A stretch of 64,000 nt of DNA from Nannocystis pusilla (GTDB taxonomy: Bacteria > Myxococcota_A > Polyangia > Nannocystales > Nannocystaceae): positions 372,001 through 436,000 of the forward strand of contig NZ_JAIRAU010000056.1 of NCBI RefSeq assembly GCF_020073745.1, in the 5' to 3' direction. How positions within the stretch are numbered: position 1 is the stretch's first letter; every line of letters begins with the position of its first letter. Shown in pieces: positions 41,973 to 50,269 of the stretch. A program made the position numbers and the translations under genes. The notes under the pieces were generated by a model, which was not told the origin of the DNA, did no database searches, and was given only the letters and a program-made list of their open reading frames with translations.

Positions 41973-42827
41973 TCAGGCGATCGGGCCGATCACCCAGGTG
42001 AGCAGGTCGAGGATGAAGAACACCAGCATGCCGGCGGCGAGGCTCGAGAGGACGGCCTGGCCGAGCGGGGTGCGGCGGCCGGGCGCGTCGAGGCGCTCGA
42101 GCAGCGGCAGGCTGACGAGGAAGTAGCAGGCGTAGAACAGCGAGCCGTACTTGAGCATGCGCGCCTTGTCGGCGTAGCGGAAGTAGTCGGAGATGGCGTC
42201 GCTGGCCATGAACCACGTCTCGGCGAACGAGACGGCGTAGGCGAGGCCGAACACGACGCAGGCGAGGGCCAGCCGGCGCACGAACCGGGTGGCCTGCGGG
42301 GACCTGTCCTCGGCGCCAGGTTCGGCGAGGCCGAGCAGGCCGCGGACCCGGCGGATGCACACCAGCATGACCACGTGATAGGTCACGAAGTAGGCCTGCG
42401 TCAGCGGGTACATGAACAGCGGGATCTCGGCGCGCGAGCGGCCGACCAGCGCCGCGCCGCCGTTCCATCGCGTCGGGAAGGCGTAGCGCATGCCGAGGAC
42501 GTCGAAGAAGTAGTGGGTCAGGAAGTAGGTCCCGACGAACACGAACAGGAAGATCCAGGCGTTGAACTTGAACCAGTAGCTCTCGTACCACCGCGTCCCC
42601 TGCAGCGCCGGGGTCGTGCGCCGCAGCAGCGCCGGGACCAGCACGGGCGGGAGGCCGACGAGCAGGCCGAAGCCCATGAACTGCCAGTCGTCCCAGGCCA
42701 GGACGGCGCGGCTCAGCAGGACATACCCGACCAGGGCGATCCAGATCGGGCTGTAGAGCAGGAAGAAGCGCTCGGCCCAGGCCTTGCCCGGGTCGGCGGC
42801 GAACCACGAAGAGGGCGCGTGCGACAT
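41973..42827 (-). CDS. cycloeucalenol cycloisomerase family membrane protein (sterol synthesis)
   Basis: The protein has 284 residues, close to the plant enzyme (CPI1, about 280), with the same order of motifs: KAWAERFFLLYSPIWIALVG, GLPPVLVPALL, RWYESYWFKFNAWIFLFVFVGTYFLTHYFFDVLGMRYAFP, YHVVMLVCIRRVR, KYGSLFYACYFLVSLPLLERLD and the end ILDLLTWVIGPIA. About seven membrane helices. The plant enzyme opens the 9beta,19-cyclopropane ring of cycloeucalenol. Nannocystineae make sterols, so a role in processing cycloartenol-type sterols is plausible. A hairpin element (42303-42320) encodes an extra hydrophilic loop (GAEDRSP) with no plant counterpart that I recall. Confidence 0.9.
   Translation of the reverse strand: MSHAPSSWFAADPGKAWAERFFLLYSPIWIALVGYVLLSRAVLAWDDWQFMGFGLLVGLPPVLVPALLRRTTPALQGTRWYESYWFKFNAWIFLFVFVGTYFLTHYFFDVLGMRYAFPTRWNGGAALVGRSRAEIPLFMYPLTQAYFVTYHVVMLVCIRRVRGLLGLAEPGAEDRSPQATRFVRRLALACVVFGLAYAVSFAETWFMASDAISDYFRYADKARMLKYGSLFYACYFLVSLPLLERLDAPGRRTPLGQAVLSSLAAGMLVFFILDLLTWVIGPIA
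42303..42320. repeat. hairpin element inside the sterol isomerase gene
   Basis: CCTGTCC-TCGG-CGCCAGG, in frame in a cytoplasmic-type loop (PGAEDRSPQ). Confidence 0.7.
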
Positions 42828-42883
42828 GGTGTTGTTTCTACGGCGGCGGGGCGAGGAGGGCGGAGCGAAGATGGCGCTCAGGA

Positions 42884-42972
42884 CATGTCCGGGCGGTCAT
42901 GTGACCGGGCGCGGACGCGTGGCGATCGGGACATGTCTCCGCGGCCAGGCCAGGATGGCCGCGGGGACATGG
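42884..42972. repeat. intergenic chain of hairpin elements
   Basis: CATGTCC-GGGC-GGTCATG (42884-42901), CATGTCT-CCGC-GGCCAGG (42932-42949) and a decayed copy ending GGGGACATGG (to 42972) fill the gap upstream of the sterol isomerase and reach the stop of the O-methyltransferase gene at 42973. Confidence 0.75.
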
Positions 42973-43623
42973 TCAATCGCGCAGCTTGCGGGCGAGCATG
43001 ACGCCGTCGCGGACCGACAGGAGGACGTGCTCGACGCGCGGGTCGGCGGCGACGCGGGCGTTGAAGGCGACGATGGCGTGGTCGTTGGGCTCCTTGGGGG
43101 CGACGACCTTGCCGCTCCACAGGGTGTTGTCGGCGACGATGAGGCCGCCGACGGAGAGCAGCGGGAACACGGCCTCGTAGTAGTTGACGTAGTTGGGCTT
43201 GTCGGCGTCGATGAAGACGAGGTCGAAGCGGCGGCGCTCGGCGGCCAGGGCGGCGATGGTGTCGAGCGCGGGCGCGAGGCGGAGGTCGATCTTGTGGGCG
43301 TGGCCGGACTCGGCGAAGTAGCGGCGGGCGACGCCGGTGGCGACGGGGTCGACGTCGCAGGTGACGAGGGTGCCGTCGTCGGGCAAAGCGCTGGCCATGG
43401 CGAGGCCGGAGTAGCCGCTGTAGGTGCCGATCTCGAGCACGCTGCGGGCCCGGCTGACGGCGACGAGGATCCGCAGCAGCGCGCCCTCGACGTGGCCGAC
43501 CTGCATCTGCGGCATCGCCAGGTCGCGCTGGGTCTCTTCACGCAGGCGGGCGAACAGCGGCGACTCGGCGGTGGTGTGGGCGTCGACGTAGGCGGCGATG
43601 TCGGGGCCGATCAGCGAGAGCAT
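42973..43623 (-). CDS. class I SAM-dependent O-methyltransferase (caffeoyl-CoA OMT-like)
   Basis: The protein has 216 residues, typical length. SAM motif I is VLEIGTYSGYSGLAMASALP (about 62-81), the acidic loop is VTCDVDP, and the divalent metal/catalytic motif is FDLVFIDADKPNYVNYYE (about 132-149), with ADNTLWSGKV following, as in cation-dependent OMTs. It methylates a catechol-type hydroxyl; substrate unknown. The start overlaps the upstream aminotransferase gene by 13 bases, so they are co-transcribed. Confidence 0.93.
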   Translation of the reverse strand: MLSLIGPDIAAYVDAHTTAESPLFARLREETQRDLAMPQMQVGHVEGALLRILVAVSRARSVLEIGTYSGYSGLAMASALPDDGTLVTCDVDPVATGVARRYFAESGHAHKIDLRLAPALDTIAALAAERRRFDLVFIDADKPNYVNYYEAVFPLLSVGGLIVADNTLWSGKVVAPKEPNDHAIVAFNARVAADPRVEHVLLSVRDGVMLARKLRD

Positions 43624-44783
43624 GCGCCGGAGGCTAGCACGTGCGCGACGCGCTCCGTGATGCGTTCGAGGCCGACGGCGAACTCGGGCTCGGGGGTGAT
43701 GAGAGACAGCGCGACGTGGGCCGGGGGGAGCTCGTAGAGCTCGCCGGGCTGGGTGAGAACGCCGGCGTGCAGCAGCTCGCGCGCCCAGCCGCGGCCGCCG
43801 TCGTCGAGGACCCGCGGCAGGCGCACGAGCGCGGTCCAGCCGGCCTCGACGTCGAGGACCCCGAGCGAGGTGCCGGCGCAGGCGCGACGCAGCCGCTCGA
43901 GGTTGGCGCGCACGCGGGCGCGGACGGACGTCTGTACGGCCGGGGCGGCGGCGAGCAGGCGCGGGGCGGCCAGCTGCACCGGGGTGGCGGCGCTGAGGTA
44001 GGTGTCGGCGACGAGCTCGAGCCGGCGCATGGCCTCGCGCACGAGCGGCGCGGGCCCGCGGGCGGCCGCCCACGCGAGCTTGAGCTGCGGCAGGGCGGCG
44101 ACCTTGGACAGGCCGGACAGGGCGAAGGTGAGGGCCTCGGCGGGGCCGCTCATGGGGCTGTCCTTGGGGGCATGTCCGAGGGGATAGTCGAAGAAGACCT
44201 CGTCGACGAGGACGGCCAGGCCGCGCGCGGCGGCGAGGGCGTCGACGGCGGCGATCTCGGCCGGCGAGAGGTAGTTGCCGGTCGGGTTGTTGGGGGCGAC
44301 GAGGACGATCGCGCGGGCGCGCGGGTCGACGGCCTCGGCGAGGGCGACCAGGTCGATCGACCATGTCCCATCGTACAGGAGCGGATAGGGCCGCAGCTCG
44401 ACGTGGGCGAGGTCGGCGATCATCGGCAGCAGCGGATAGCCGGGCTGCGGGACCAGGACGACGTCGCCGGGGTCGCACAGGATCGCCAGCAGGTGAGCGT
44501 AGGCCTCGCTGGTGCCGGCCAGGAGGCAGATGTCGGCGAGCGGGAGCTCGAGGCCGGGCCGGCGCGCGCGGTAGTAGTCGGCGACGGCGGCGCGAGCGAG
44601 CGGGAGGCCGAGCGGGTCGGGATCGTAGGCGGCGCTCGCGGGATCGCCGAGGCTGGCGTAAAGGTCAGGTGGGTGGACGAGGCCGACGGCGGTGGGGTTG
44701 GAGATCGTGAGGTCGAGGACGCCGCTCCCGGCGACGAGCGGCGGCTCGTCGGCGAGGGGCCAGGCGGTGCGGCGCGAGAACAC
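43611..44783 (-). CDS. PLP-dependent class I/II aminotransferase
   Basis: The protein has 390 residues from GTG 44783 (VFSRRTAWPL). The family opening LDLTISNPTAVGL, PNNPTGNYLSPAEIAAVDALA (substrate/PLP Asn), VDEVFFDYPLG (Asp-Tyr pair) and LSGLSKVAALPQLKLAW with the PLP-binding Lys at SK are present. A longer TTG start (44819) adds a basic tail and is less likely. Two hairpin elements lie in frame: 44158-44174 inserts GHAPKDSP after the FFDYPL motif, and 44362-44379 encodes LYDGTW. Amino donor and product unknown; the OMT overlap suggests a shared pathway. Confidence 0.88.
   Translation of the reverse strand: MFSRRTAWPLADEPPLVAGSGVLDLTISNPTAVGLVHPPDLYASLGDPASAAYDPDPLGLPLARAAVADYYRARRPGLELPLADICLLAGTSEAYAHLLAILCDPGDVVLVPQPGYPLLPMIADLAHVELRPYPLLYDGTWSIDLVALAEAVDPRARAIVLVAPNNPTGNYLSPAEIAAVDALAAARGLAVLVDEVFFDYPLGHAPKDSPMSGPAEALTFALSGLSKVAALPQLKLAWAAARGPAPLVREAMRRLELVADTYLSAATPVQLAAPRLLAAAPAVQTSVRARVRANLERLRRACAGTSLGVLDVEAGWTALVRLPRVLDDGGRGWARELLHAGVLTQPGELYELPPAHVALSLITPEPEFAVGLERITERVAHVLASGACSR
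44158..44174. repeat. hairpin element inside the aminotransferase gene
   Basis: CTGTCC-TTGG-GGGCATG core, in frame near the PLP-site loop (HAPKDSP). A second copy in the gene, CATGTCC-CATC-GTACAGG, is at 44362-44379. Confidence 0.7.
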
Positions 44784-44954
44784 GGGGCGAAGATGCCGCG
44801 GAGGCGCGCGCGAGGGCAAGCGCGGGCATGCAGGCGCAGGTCGACGGGAGGCGAGGAAGCGGTCGACGAGCTCGGCGCCGCGGTGCTCGCAGCGGGCGCG
44901 CTCGCAGTCGCCGCGCTCGTCGCACTCGGCGCGCGCGGCGAGGTCGCGGGGTGA

Positions 44955-44972
44955 CCTGGCGGGAGGGACAGG
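44955..44972. repeat. hairpin element at the stop of the SprT-like gene
   Basis: CCTGGCG-GGAG-GGACAGG. On the minus strand the enlarged element (TGACCTG ... CAGGTCA arms, 24 bases, 44952-44975) begins with the TGA that ends the SprT-like protein. Confidence 0.7.
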
Positions 44973-46034
44973 TCAGTCGTCGCGGCCGCGGGGGAGGGCG
45001 AGGCCGCGGGCGGCGTGCTCGCGGACCGGCTTGTGCAAGGTGAGGCCCTCGCCGGCGGCGCGACCGGCCGCGTGGGCGCGTCCGCGGCGGACGGCGGCCG
45101 AGCCCATGCTGCGGATGTAGGGGTGGCGGTCGCGGAGGAAGCGGTCGAGGTCGGCGTCGCCGAGCCACACGAGGCCCTGCTCCTCGTTGCGCTCGCGCTC
45201 GCCGCGGAGCTTGTCGCGGAAGCCGGTGAGGAGGCCGGCGCTGAACTCCCGCCGGCGGTTGGCCGGGAGGTCCATCTCCTTGCGGGCCTGCTCCCACAGG
45301 CGCCGGGCGGCGGCGTGCAGGAAGTCGTGGACGTAGGCGGCCATCTCGAGGTTCTCGCTGGTGCCGAGGACCTCGAGCACGCGCTCCTGGCGGGTGCGGC
45401 GGGCGTTGTAGGTGGTGACCCAGATGCACTCGACGAAGAAGAACTCGCTGAGGATCGCGCTGACGAGCTTGGCCTCGAGGGCGATCGCGGCGGCGCTGTC
45501 GCCGAGGCGGCGGGCCTCGTAGTCGCGCGGCGGGCCGTCCTGCGGCAGGTCGAGGTTGTAGCGCAGGAGCAAGGTGTTGGCGGCGGCCATCGCCGCCTCG
45601 GCCTCGTGCCGGTTGGCGCTGGTGGCCAGAGCCAGCAGCTTCTGCACGCGCTTGAGCACGCGCGCCGCCGGGTCGTCGCTGTCGCGCGGGCTGCCGGTGA
45701 CGTCGGGCTTGATGTCGAGCAGCGCACAGGCGCGGGCGAACTGGGGGCCGTGCGGGCGCACGTCGCCGCCGAGGACCTCGTCGACGTACTGGTGCGCCAT
45801 CTCGTGCTTGAGCGTGGCGAGCACGTCGTCCCAGCGGTGCGACAGCAGGTGGTCGTGGCTCAGGCTGAGGGTCCGGGTGTCGCGCTGCCAGTGGCCGAGC
45901 CGCGCGGTCGACAGATCGATCTGCAGCACCGGCGGGCGCAACGCGCCGCCGAGGTGACGCTTGTTGAACTCGTGCCAGCTGCGCAAAAGCTCGGTCAGCC
46001 AGGGACGATGGAGTGTCTCGTGCAAGGAGACCAT
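44973..46034 (-). CDS. SprT-like metallopeptidase domain plus DUF2786 domain protein
   Basis: The protein has 353 residues. The N-terminal SprT-like fold has a zinc motif HEMAHQYVDE (HExxH at 77-81) with PHGPQFARACALL downstream. A DUF2786 segment (about 118-160; RVQKLLALATSANRHEAEAAMAAANTLLLRYNL) and a helical C-terminal domain follow. Some SprT-like proteins act in DNA-protein crosslink repair; DUF2786 is often phage- or plasmid-associated. The stop lies at the edge of a hairpin element, and the same frame stays open with Cys-rich sequence beyond it, so the protein may have been shortened. Confidence 0.85.
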   Translation of the reverse strand: MVSLHETLHRPWLTELLRSWHEFNKRHLGGALRPPVLQIDLSTARLGHWQRDTRTLSLSHDHLLSHRWDDVLATLKHEMAHQYVDEVLGGDVRPHGPQFARACALLDIKPDVTGSPRDSDDPAARVLKRVQKLLALATSANRHEAEAAMAAANTLLLRYNLDLPQDGPPRDYEARRLGDSAAAIALEAKLVSAILSEFFFVECIWVTTYNARRTRQERVLEVLGTSENLEMAAYVHDFLHAAARRLWEQARKEMDLPANRRREFSAGLLTGFRDKLRGERERNEEQGLVWLGDADLDRFLRDRHPYIRSMGSAAVRRGRAHAAGRAAGEGLTLHKPVREHAARGLALPRGRDD

Positions 46035-46100
46035 GCGGGTCGGAGGATCGCGGAGGCGGACGCGGTCGACAACGAGAATCTGAGCGGTTAGGCTCGCCCG

Positions 46101-47201
46101 GTGCCGCCTCGCGCACCGCTGCGCACCGGGGCCCGCGCCCGCGCGGCGACGTGGATCTGCGCGGGCGCGGCGACGGGGCTCGGCGCGGGCTGCTTGCCCG
46201 ACGAGCGGCCTTACTGGGTGATCGATCACACCGACGCGCTGGCGCTGCGCTTCGAGGTGATCGAGCGCGGACCGTACGGCGCGGACCCGCCGCCGGGCGC
46301 CGGTCCGGTGGTCGAGGCGATGCCCGGCGACCGCGTGCGGGCGACGCCGTTCATCGCCGGGGTCGACGGGCCGGTCGACCCGGCGGAGCTGGAGCCGGAG
46401 TGGTTCGTGTGCGCCGCCTCCGGCTGCTTCGGCAACGCCCTCGCGACCCTGGACGAGGCGCCGCGCTGCGGCGCGGTCGCGCTGCCGCCCCCGGAGACGT
46501 GCGCGCTCGGCCCGGGGCCGGCGGCGGAGTTCGAGCTCGGGCCGCTGCTCGACGTGATCCAGGCGGCCAACCTCGGGGTGATGGTGATGATGGTCGCGGG
46601 CACGCCCGAGGGCCCGAGCACGCGCGAGTGCCTGCGCCGCGCCGCGGCGCTGACGAGCACGACGACGTCGCTGCGCGACTGCCTGTTCTTCATCCGCGCG
46701 CTCGACGTCGGACCGACGTGGCGCGCGGTGCTGGTCGGGGCGTCGACGGGCGCGGTCACGCCGGTGGGGCCGGCCGACCTGCCGTGGGAGGTCAGCCAGA
46801 TCGAGCCCGACGTGGCGCCGTCGATCGCCCGCTTCGCCGCGTGGGTGCCGGCGCCCGGCGGCGGCGAGTACTTCCTCGAGGCCCAGCCCGGCGCGACCCT
46901 GTCCGTACGGACAGGCGACCAGATCGCGCTGTCGCTGATCGAGGACGCGCCGCCGCAGGAGTACTACAACTTCTCGATCGACCAGAGCTCGCTGGCGGTC
47001 ACGGTGTCGCCGATCGTCGAGATCCGCGGGGCGGCGTGGTTCTCGACCTCGACCGCGCCGTTCGTCCCGACCGCCGGCCCCGGGTTCGAGGTCGACTGGC
47101 GCGCGCCCGAGGAGCCGGGCACGCACCACGTCTACGTGATCCTCGCCGACAACCGCAGCGCCACGACGGCCTGGCTGCGCGTCGAGGTCGCGCCGCGATG
47201 A
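46101..47201 (+). CDS. lipoprotein upstream of a TonB-dependent receptor, function unknown
   Basis: The protein has 366 residues from GTG 46101. The signal ends with a lipobox LGAGC. The mature part has an Ig-like look (FEVIERGPYGADPPPGAGPVVEAMPGDRVRATPF) with Cys pairs (CAASGC, CGAVALPPPETC) and a C-terminal Ig-like strand set (EEPGTHHVYVILADNRSATTAWLRVEV). The stop overlaps the receptor start as ATGA, so they are translationally coupled and likely partners at the outer membrane, perhaps SusD/SlaB-like in role but not in fold. A perfect hairpin (46898-46915) encodes ATLSVRTGDQ. Confidence 0.8.
   Translation: MPPRAPLRTGARARAATWICAGAATGLGAGCLPDERPYWVIDHTDALALRFEVIERGPYGADPPPGAGPVVEAMPGDRVRATPFIAGVDGPVDPAELEPEWFVCAASGCFGNALATLDEAPRCGAVALPPPETCALGPGPAAEFELGPLLDVIQAANLGVMVMMVAGTPEGPSTRECLRRAAALTSTTTSLRDCLFFIRALDVGPTWRAVLVGASTGAVTPVGPADLPWEVSQIEPDVAPSIARFAAWVPAPGGGEYFLEAQPGATLSVRTGDQIALSLIEDAPPQEYYNFSIDQSSLAVTVSPIVEIRGAAWFSTSTAPFVPTAGPGFEVDWRAPEEPGTHHVYVILADNRSATTAWLRVEVAPR
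46898..46915. repeat. perfect 18-base palindromic element inside a coding region
   Basis: CCTGTCC-GTAC-GGACAGG, fully self-complementary and in frame in the lipoprotein gene (LSVRTGD). It represents the CC/GG form of the family consensus. Confidence 0.9.
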
Positions 47202-49555
47202 GAGGATGGCGCTTCGGACATGTCGTCGGGGCAGTGTATCTCGGGACATGTCTGAAGGCGCATGCGGCGGCGCCGCCGCGGCCGGCGCCGCAGGTCAGCC
47301 CGCCGTGCGCCGGACGCAGCGACTGCGGCACGCTGCGCGCGCGGGTGCGGGCGGCCGGGCTGCGCACGGCGCTGGCCGAGGTGCGGGTGGTGATCGTGGC
47401 GGCCTCCGGCGAGGCGACGGTGGCCCTGACCGACGCGGCGGGCCGGCTGGCGGTCGACCTGCCGCCGGGGAAGGTGCGGGTGGTGATCGCGGCGCCGGGG
47501 TTCGAGCGGCTCGAGCAAACGCTCGAGATCCGCGCGCGCGCGACGACGGAGCGCCAGCTGTTCCCGCGGCCGACCGAGTGGAACCCGTACCGCACGGTGG
47601 TCCGCGACGCGCAGGAGAAGCGGCCCGAGGCGGGGGCGCGCTCGCTGTCCCGCGAGGAGATCGCGACCATGCCCGGCAACCAGGGCGACCCGCTGCGGGC
47701 GCTGCAGAACATGCCGGGGGTGGCGCGCACGCCGGGCGGGCTGGGGCTCCTGGTGCTGCGCGGGGCGAGCCCGCTGCAGTCGGGGGTGTTCGTCGGCGAG
47801 CACCCGGTGCCGCGGGCGTTCCACGCGCTGGCGCTGGCGAGCGTGGTGCCGGGCGACGTCATCGAGCGCCTCGACTTCGTGCCCGGCAACTTCGACGCCC
47901 GCTACGGCAACGCGTCGGGCGGGATGGTGGTGATCGAGCCGCGCCGCGGGCGACGCGACGGGGTCCACGGCAACATCGGGGTCGACCTGCGGGCCGCGAG
48001 CGCGCTGGTCGAGGGGCCGCTCGGCAAGCGCGGGTCGTTCATCGTCGGGGCCCAGCGCGGCTACGTCGACGCGGGGCTGCGCGCGTTCATGACGATCACC
48101 GACTCGAACGGGACGGTGCTGCCCACGTACTATGATTATCAGGCGATGGCCGACTTCCCGCTCAAGCAGGGGGCGTCGATCTCGGCCCGCGTGATCGGGG
48201 CGGGCGACCGGATCCGCTTCCGCTTCCGCGACTACGAGGACCCGAGCGGCTTCCGGGACGCGATCGACTACCGCTCGAGCTTCCACCGCGTCGACGTGAC
48301 GTACCGCAAGAAGTTCGGGCCGTGGCAGGCGATGGTGTCGCCGGCGCTGCGCTTCGACGTCGGCCGGCAATTGATCCCGGTCGAGGAGCGCGAGCAGTTC
48401 CGCCGCGACTACGTCGGCTCGCTGCGGGCGGAGCTGCAGCGGTCGATGTCGCGGCGGTTCGAGCTGATCGTCGGCGCCGATCTGATCGTCGACCACTACC
48501 GCGCCCGCGGTTCTGTGCCCGACGGGATCAGCTGGCCGCCGCCGGAGCAGACGGCCCGCGGCGAGCAGACGTGGCTCGGGCTGTATTCGTCGGGGCGGCT
48601 GCGCCTGGGGTCGCTGTTGCTGGTGCCCGGCTTCCGCGCGTCGGCGTTCGCGCTCGGACAGGAGCGGGCGTTCGCCCTCGACCCGCGGATCAACGCGCTG
48701 TGGGAGGTGAGCGACCGCTGGCGCCTGCGCTTCGGGGCAGGCATCTATTCGCAGTCGCGCATGTCCGAGTTCGGGGTCGACGCGCGCATCGTGCCGAGCT
48801 CGGGGCAGATCGGGACCAATCAGGTGGTGCTGCCGGCGTACTTCGCCAACTTCGAGCCGGCGTTCGGGGTGATCCCCGGGCAGAACACGCTGCGCGTGAT
48901 CCGGGCGCTGCAGCTCAGCGCGGGGCTGTCGCACGACCTTCCGGCCGACATGACGATGGACGCGACGGCGTTCTACCGCGACCAGGACCAGGCCAACCCG
49001 CCGCTCAGCCTCGGCGGGCTGGTGACGCGGCTGACGTACGGGCGCACCTACGGGGTCGAATTCCTGCTGCGCAAGCCGCTGACGCGGCGGTTGTACGGCT
49101 GGCTGGCGTACACGTACATGCACAGCCAGCTGCGCTTCGACGCGCAACACGGCGACCCGGGCGGGCGCCGGCCCGGCGACTTCGACCAGCGGCACAACCT
49201 GACGCTGGTGGCGTCGCTCAAGCTCGGCCGCGGCTGGCAGATCGGCGGGCGCTTCCGCCTGGTGTCGGGCCAGCCGTACACGCCGGTGGTCGGGTCGATC
49301 GAGTACGAGGGCGCCTTCGTGCCGATCCGCGGGCTGCAGAACTCGGCCCGCTTCCCGCCCTTCCATCAGCTCGACATCCGCGTCGACCGGCGCTGGATCT
49401 ACAAGCGCGTCAGCTTCCTCGCGTACCTCGACGTGCTCAACGTGTACAACCACCAGAACGTCGAGATGTACGTGTACAGCTATGATTTCCGCGACACGGT
49501 GGGCGGCTTCGGGCTGCCGATCTTCCCGTCGCTCGGGCTGCGCCTCGACTGGTGA
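47198..49555 (+). CDS. TonB-dependent receptor with carboxypeptidase-like regulatory domain
   Basis: The protein has 785 residues. A signal peptide (MRGWRFGHVVGAVYLGTCLKAHAA) is followed by a carboxypeptidase regulatory-like fold (about 45-115; TDAAGRLAVDLPPGKVRVVIAAPGFE), a plug (about 140-260; NQGDPLRALQNMPGVARTPGG, PGNFDARYGNASGGMVVIEPR), and a 22-strand-like barrel ending SLGLRLDW with terminal Trp. It imports a large or scarce ligand across the outer membrane using TonB. The start overlaps the upstream lipoprotein gene (ATGA). The signal peptide is encoded by hairpin elements at 47219-47264. Confidence 0.93.
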   Translation: MRGWRFGHVVGAVYLGTCLKAHAAAPPRPAPQVSPPCAGRSDCGTLRARVRAAGLRTALAEVRVVIVAASGEATVALTDAAGRLAVDLPPGKVRVVIAAPGFERLEQTLEIRARATTERQLFPRPTEWNPYRTVVRDAQEKRPEAGARSLSREEIATMPGNQGDPLRALQNMPGVARTPGGLGLLVLRGASPLQSGVFVGEHPVPRAFHALALASVVPGDVIERLDFVPGNFDARYGNASGGMVVIEPRRGRRDGVHGNIGVDLRAASALVEGPLGKRGSFIVGAQRGYVDAGLRAFMTITDSNGTVLPTYYDYQAMADFPLKQGASISARVIGAGDRIRFRFRDYEDPSGFRDAIDYRSSFHRVDVTYRKKFGPWQAMVSPALRFDVGRQLIPVEEREQFRRDYVGSLRAELQRSMSRRFELIVGADLIVDHYRARGSVPDGISWPPPEQTARGEQTWLGLYSSGRLRLGSLLLVPGFRASAFALGQERAFALDPRINALWEVSDRWRLRFGAGIYSQSRMSEFGVDARIVPSSGQIGTNQVVLPAYFANFEPAFGVIPGQNTLRVIRALQLSAGLSHDLPADMTMDATAFYRDQDQANPPLSLGGLVTRLTYGRTYGVEFLLRKPLTRRLYGWLAYTYMHSQLRFDAQHGDPGGRRPGDFDQRHNLTLVASLKLGRGWQIGGRFRLVSGQPYTPVVGSIEYEGAFVPIRGLQNSARFPPFHQLDIRVDRRWIYKRVSFLAYLDVLNVYNHQNVEMYVYSYDFRDTVGGFGLPIFPSLGLRLDW
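47219..47264. repeat. hairpin elements inside the receptor signal peptide
   Basis: CATGTCG-TCGG-GGCAGTG (47219-47236) and CATGTCT-GAAG-GCGCATG (47247-47264), in frame as HVVGAVYLGTCLKAHA. Confidence 0.75.
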
Positions 49556-49578
49556 GAGAGCATTGCCCGGGCCAATCA

Positions 49579-50232
49579 CTACTGCCGGGCGGCCATGGCC
49601 CGCAGGCGCCGCTTCGCCTCGTCGTAGCGCGCGAGGTCGTCGGCGGTCGGGGCGTCGTCGCCGTCGGGGCCGCGGATCAGCGCGAACAGCTGCGGGTGAT
49701 CGGTGAGGCGGCGCCGGCTGGCGCGGTAGCGGTGCAGGAGCGACTCGCAGGCGTGGTAGCGGACGAAGTAGCTGACGTCGGCGACGGCGGCCAGCAGCGC
49801 GGCCTCGTCGGCGGGGCCCGAGAATTCGCGCAGGCCGATGGCGGCGTCGACTCGCGGGGACCATGACTGTCCTTTGGACCAGGTCTGGTCGAGGACGGCG
49901 ACGAGGTGGTCGGCGAGCCTGGGGTCGGGCTCGATGCCGTGCAGGATGGCGGCGATCCGCACGCGCGTGGTCGGCGAGAGGTAGGGGTCGCCGGCGCGCA
50001 GGCGGGCGCGCATGGCGGCGATGGTCTGCACGTCGCCCATGGCCGCGAGGGCCTCGGAGGCGTGGTCGTCGCCGAGAGAGCGGCCGAGCCGCAGCATGGC
50101 GAGGGCCCGCGCCCGCGCCTGTCCTTTGAGCCTGGTGACGGCGCCGACGTCGAGACCCTCGTGCCAGATGTGATAGCCGGTGCCGAAGGTCGACTCCTTC
50201 CAGCGGCTCCAGGTGGCGGCGAGGTCGTTCAT
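49579..50232 (-). CDS. HEAT-repeat-like protein
   Basis: The protein has 217 residues from ATG 50232; ATG 50256 would add eight. Alpha-helical pairs of ~30 residues recur (ALAMLRLGRSLGDDHASEALAAMGDVQTIAAM; ADHLVAVLDQTWSKGQSWSPRVDAAIGLREFSGPADEAALLAAV; SYFVRYHACESLL), as in HEAT or PBS-lyase repeats, so it probably scaffolds a protein. Partner unknown. Two hairpin elements are in frame: 49867-49883 (TWSKGQSW) and 50118-50135 (RLKGQAR). It is convergent with the TonB receptor. Confidence 0.72.
   Translation of the reverse strand: MNDLAATWSRWKESTFGTGYHIWHEGLDVGAVTRLKGQARARALAMLRLGRSLGDDHASEALAAMGDVQTIAAMRARLRAGDPYLSPTTRVRIAAILHGIEPDPRLADHLVAVLDQTWSKGQSWSPRVDAAIGLREFSGPADEAALLAAVADVSYFVRYHACESLLHRYRASRRRLTDHPQLFALIRGPDGDDAPTADDLARYDEAKRRLRAMAARQ
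49867..49883. repeat. hairpin element inside the HEAT-like gene
   Basis: CTGTCC-TTT-GGACCAG core, in frame between two helices. A second, CCTGTCC-TTTG-AGCCTGG, is at 50118-50135 in the same gene. Confidence 0.7.
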
Positions 50233-50269
50233 GAGGGGGGATATCAATGGGAGCATGGGGGGTCCAGGG

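Noticed and set aside
49562..49576. ATTGCCCGGGCCAAT palindrome after the TonB receptor as a terminator
   Set aside because: Two mismatches at the pairing positions and no T-run; too weak to call.
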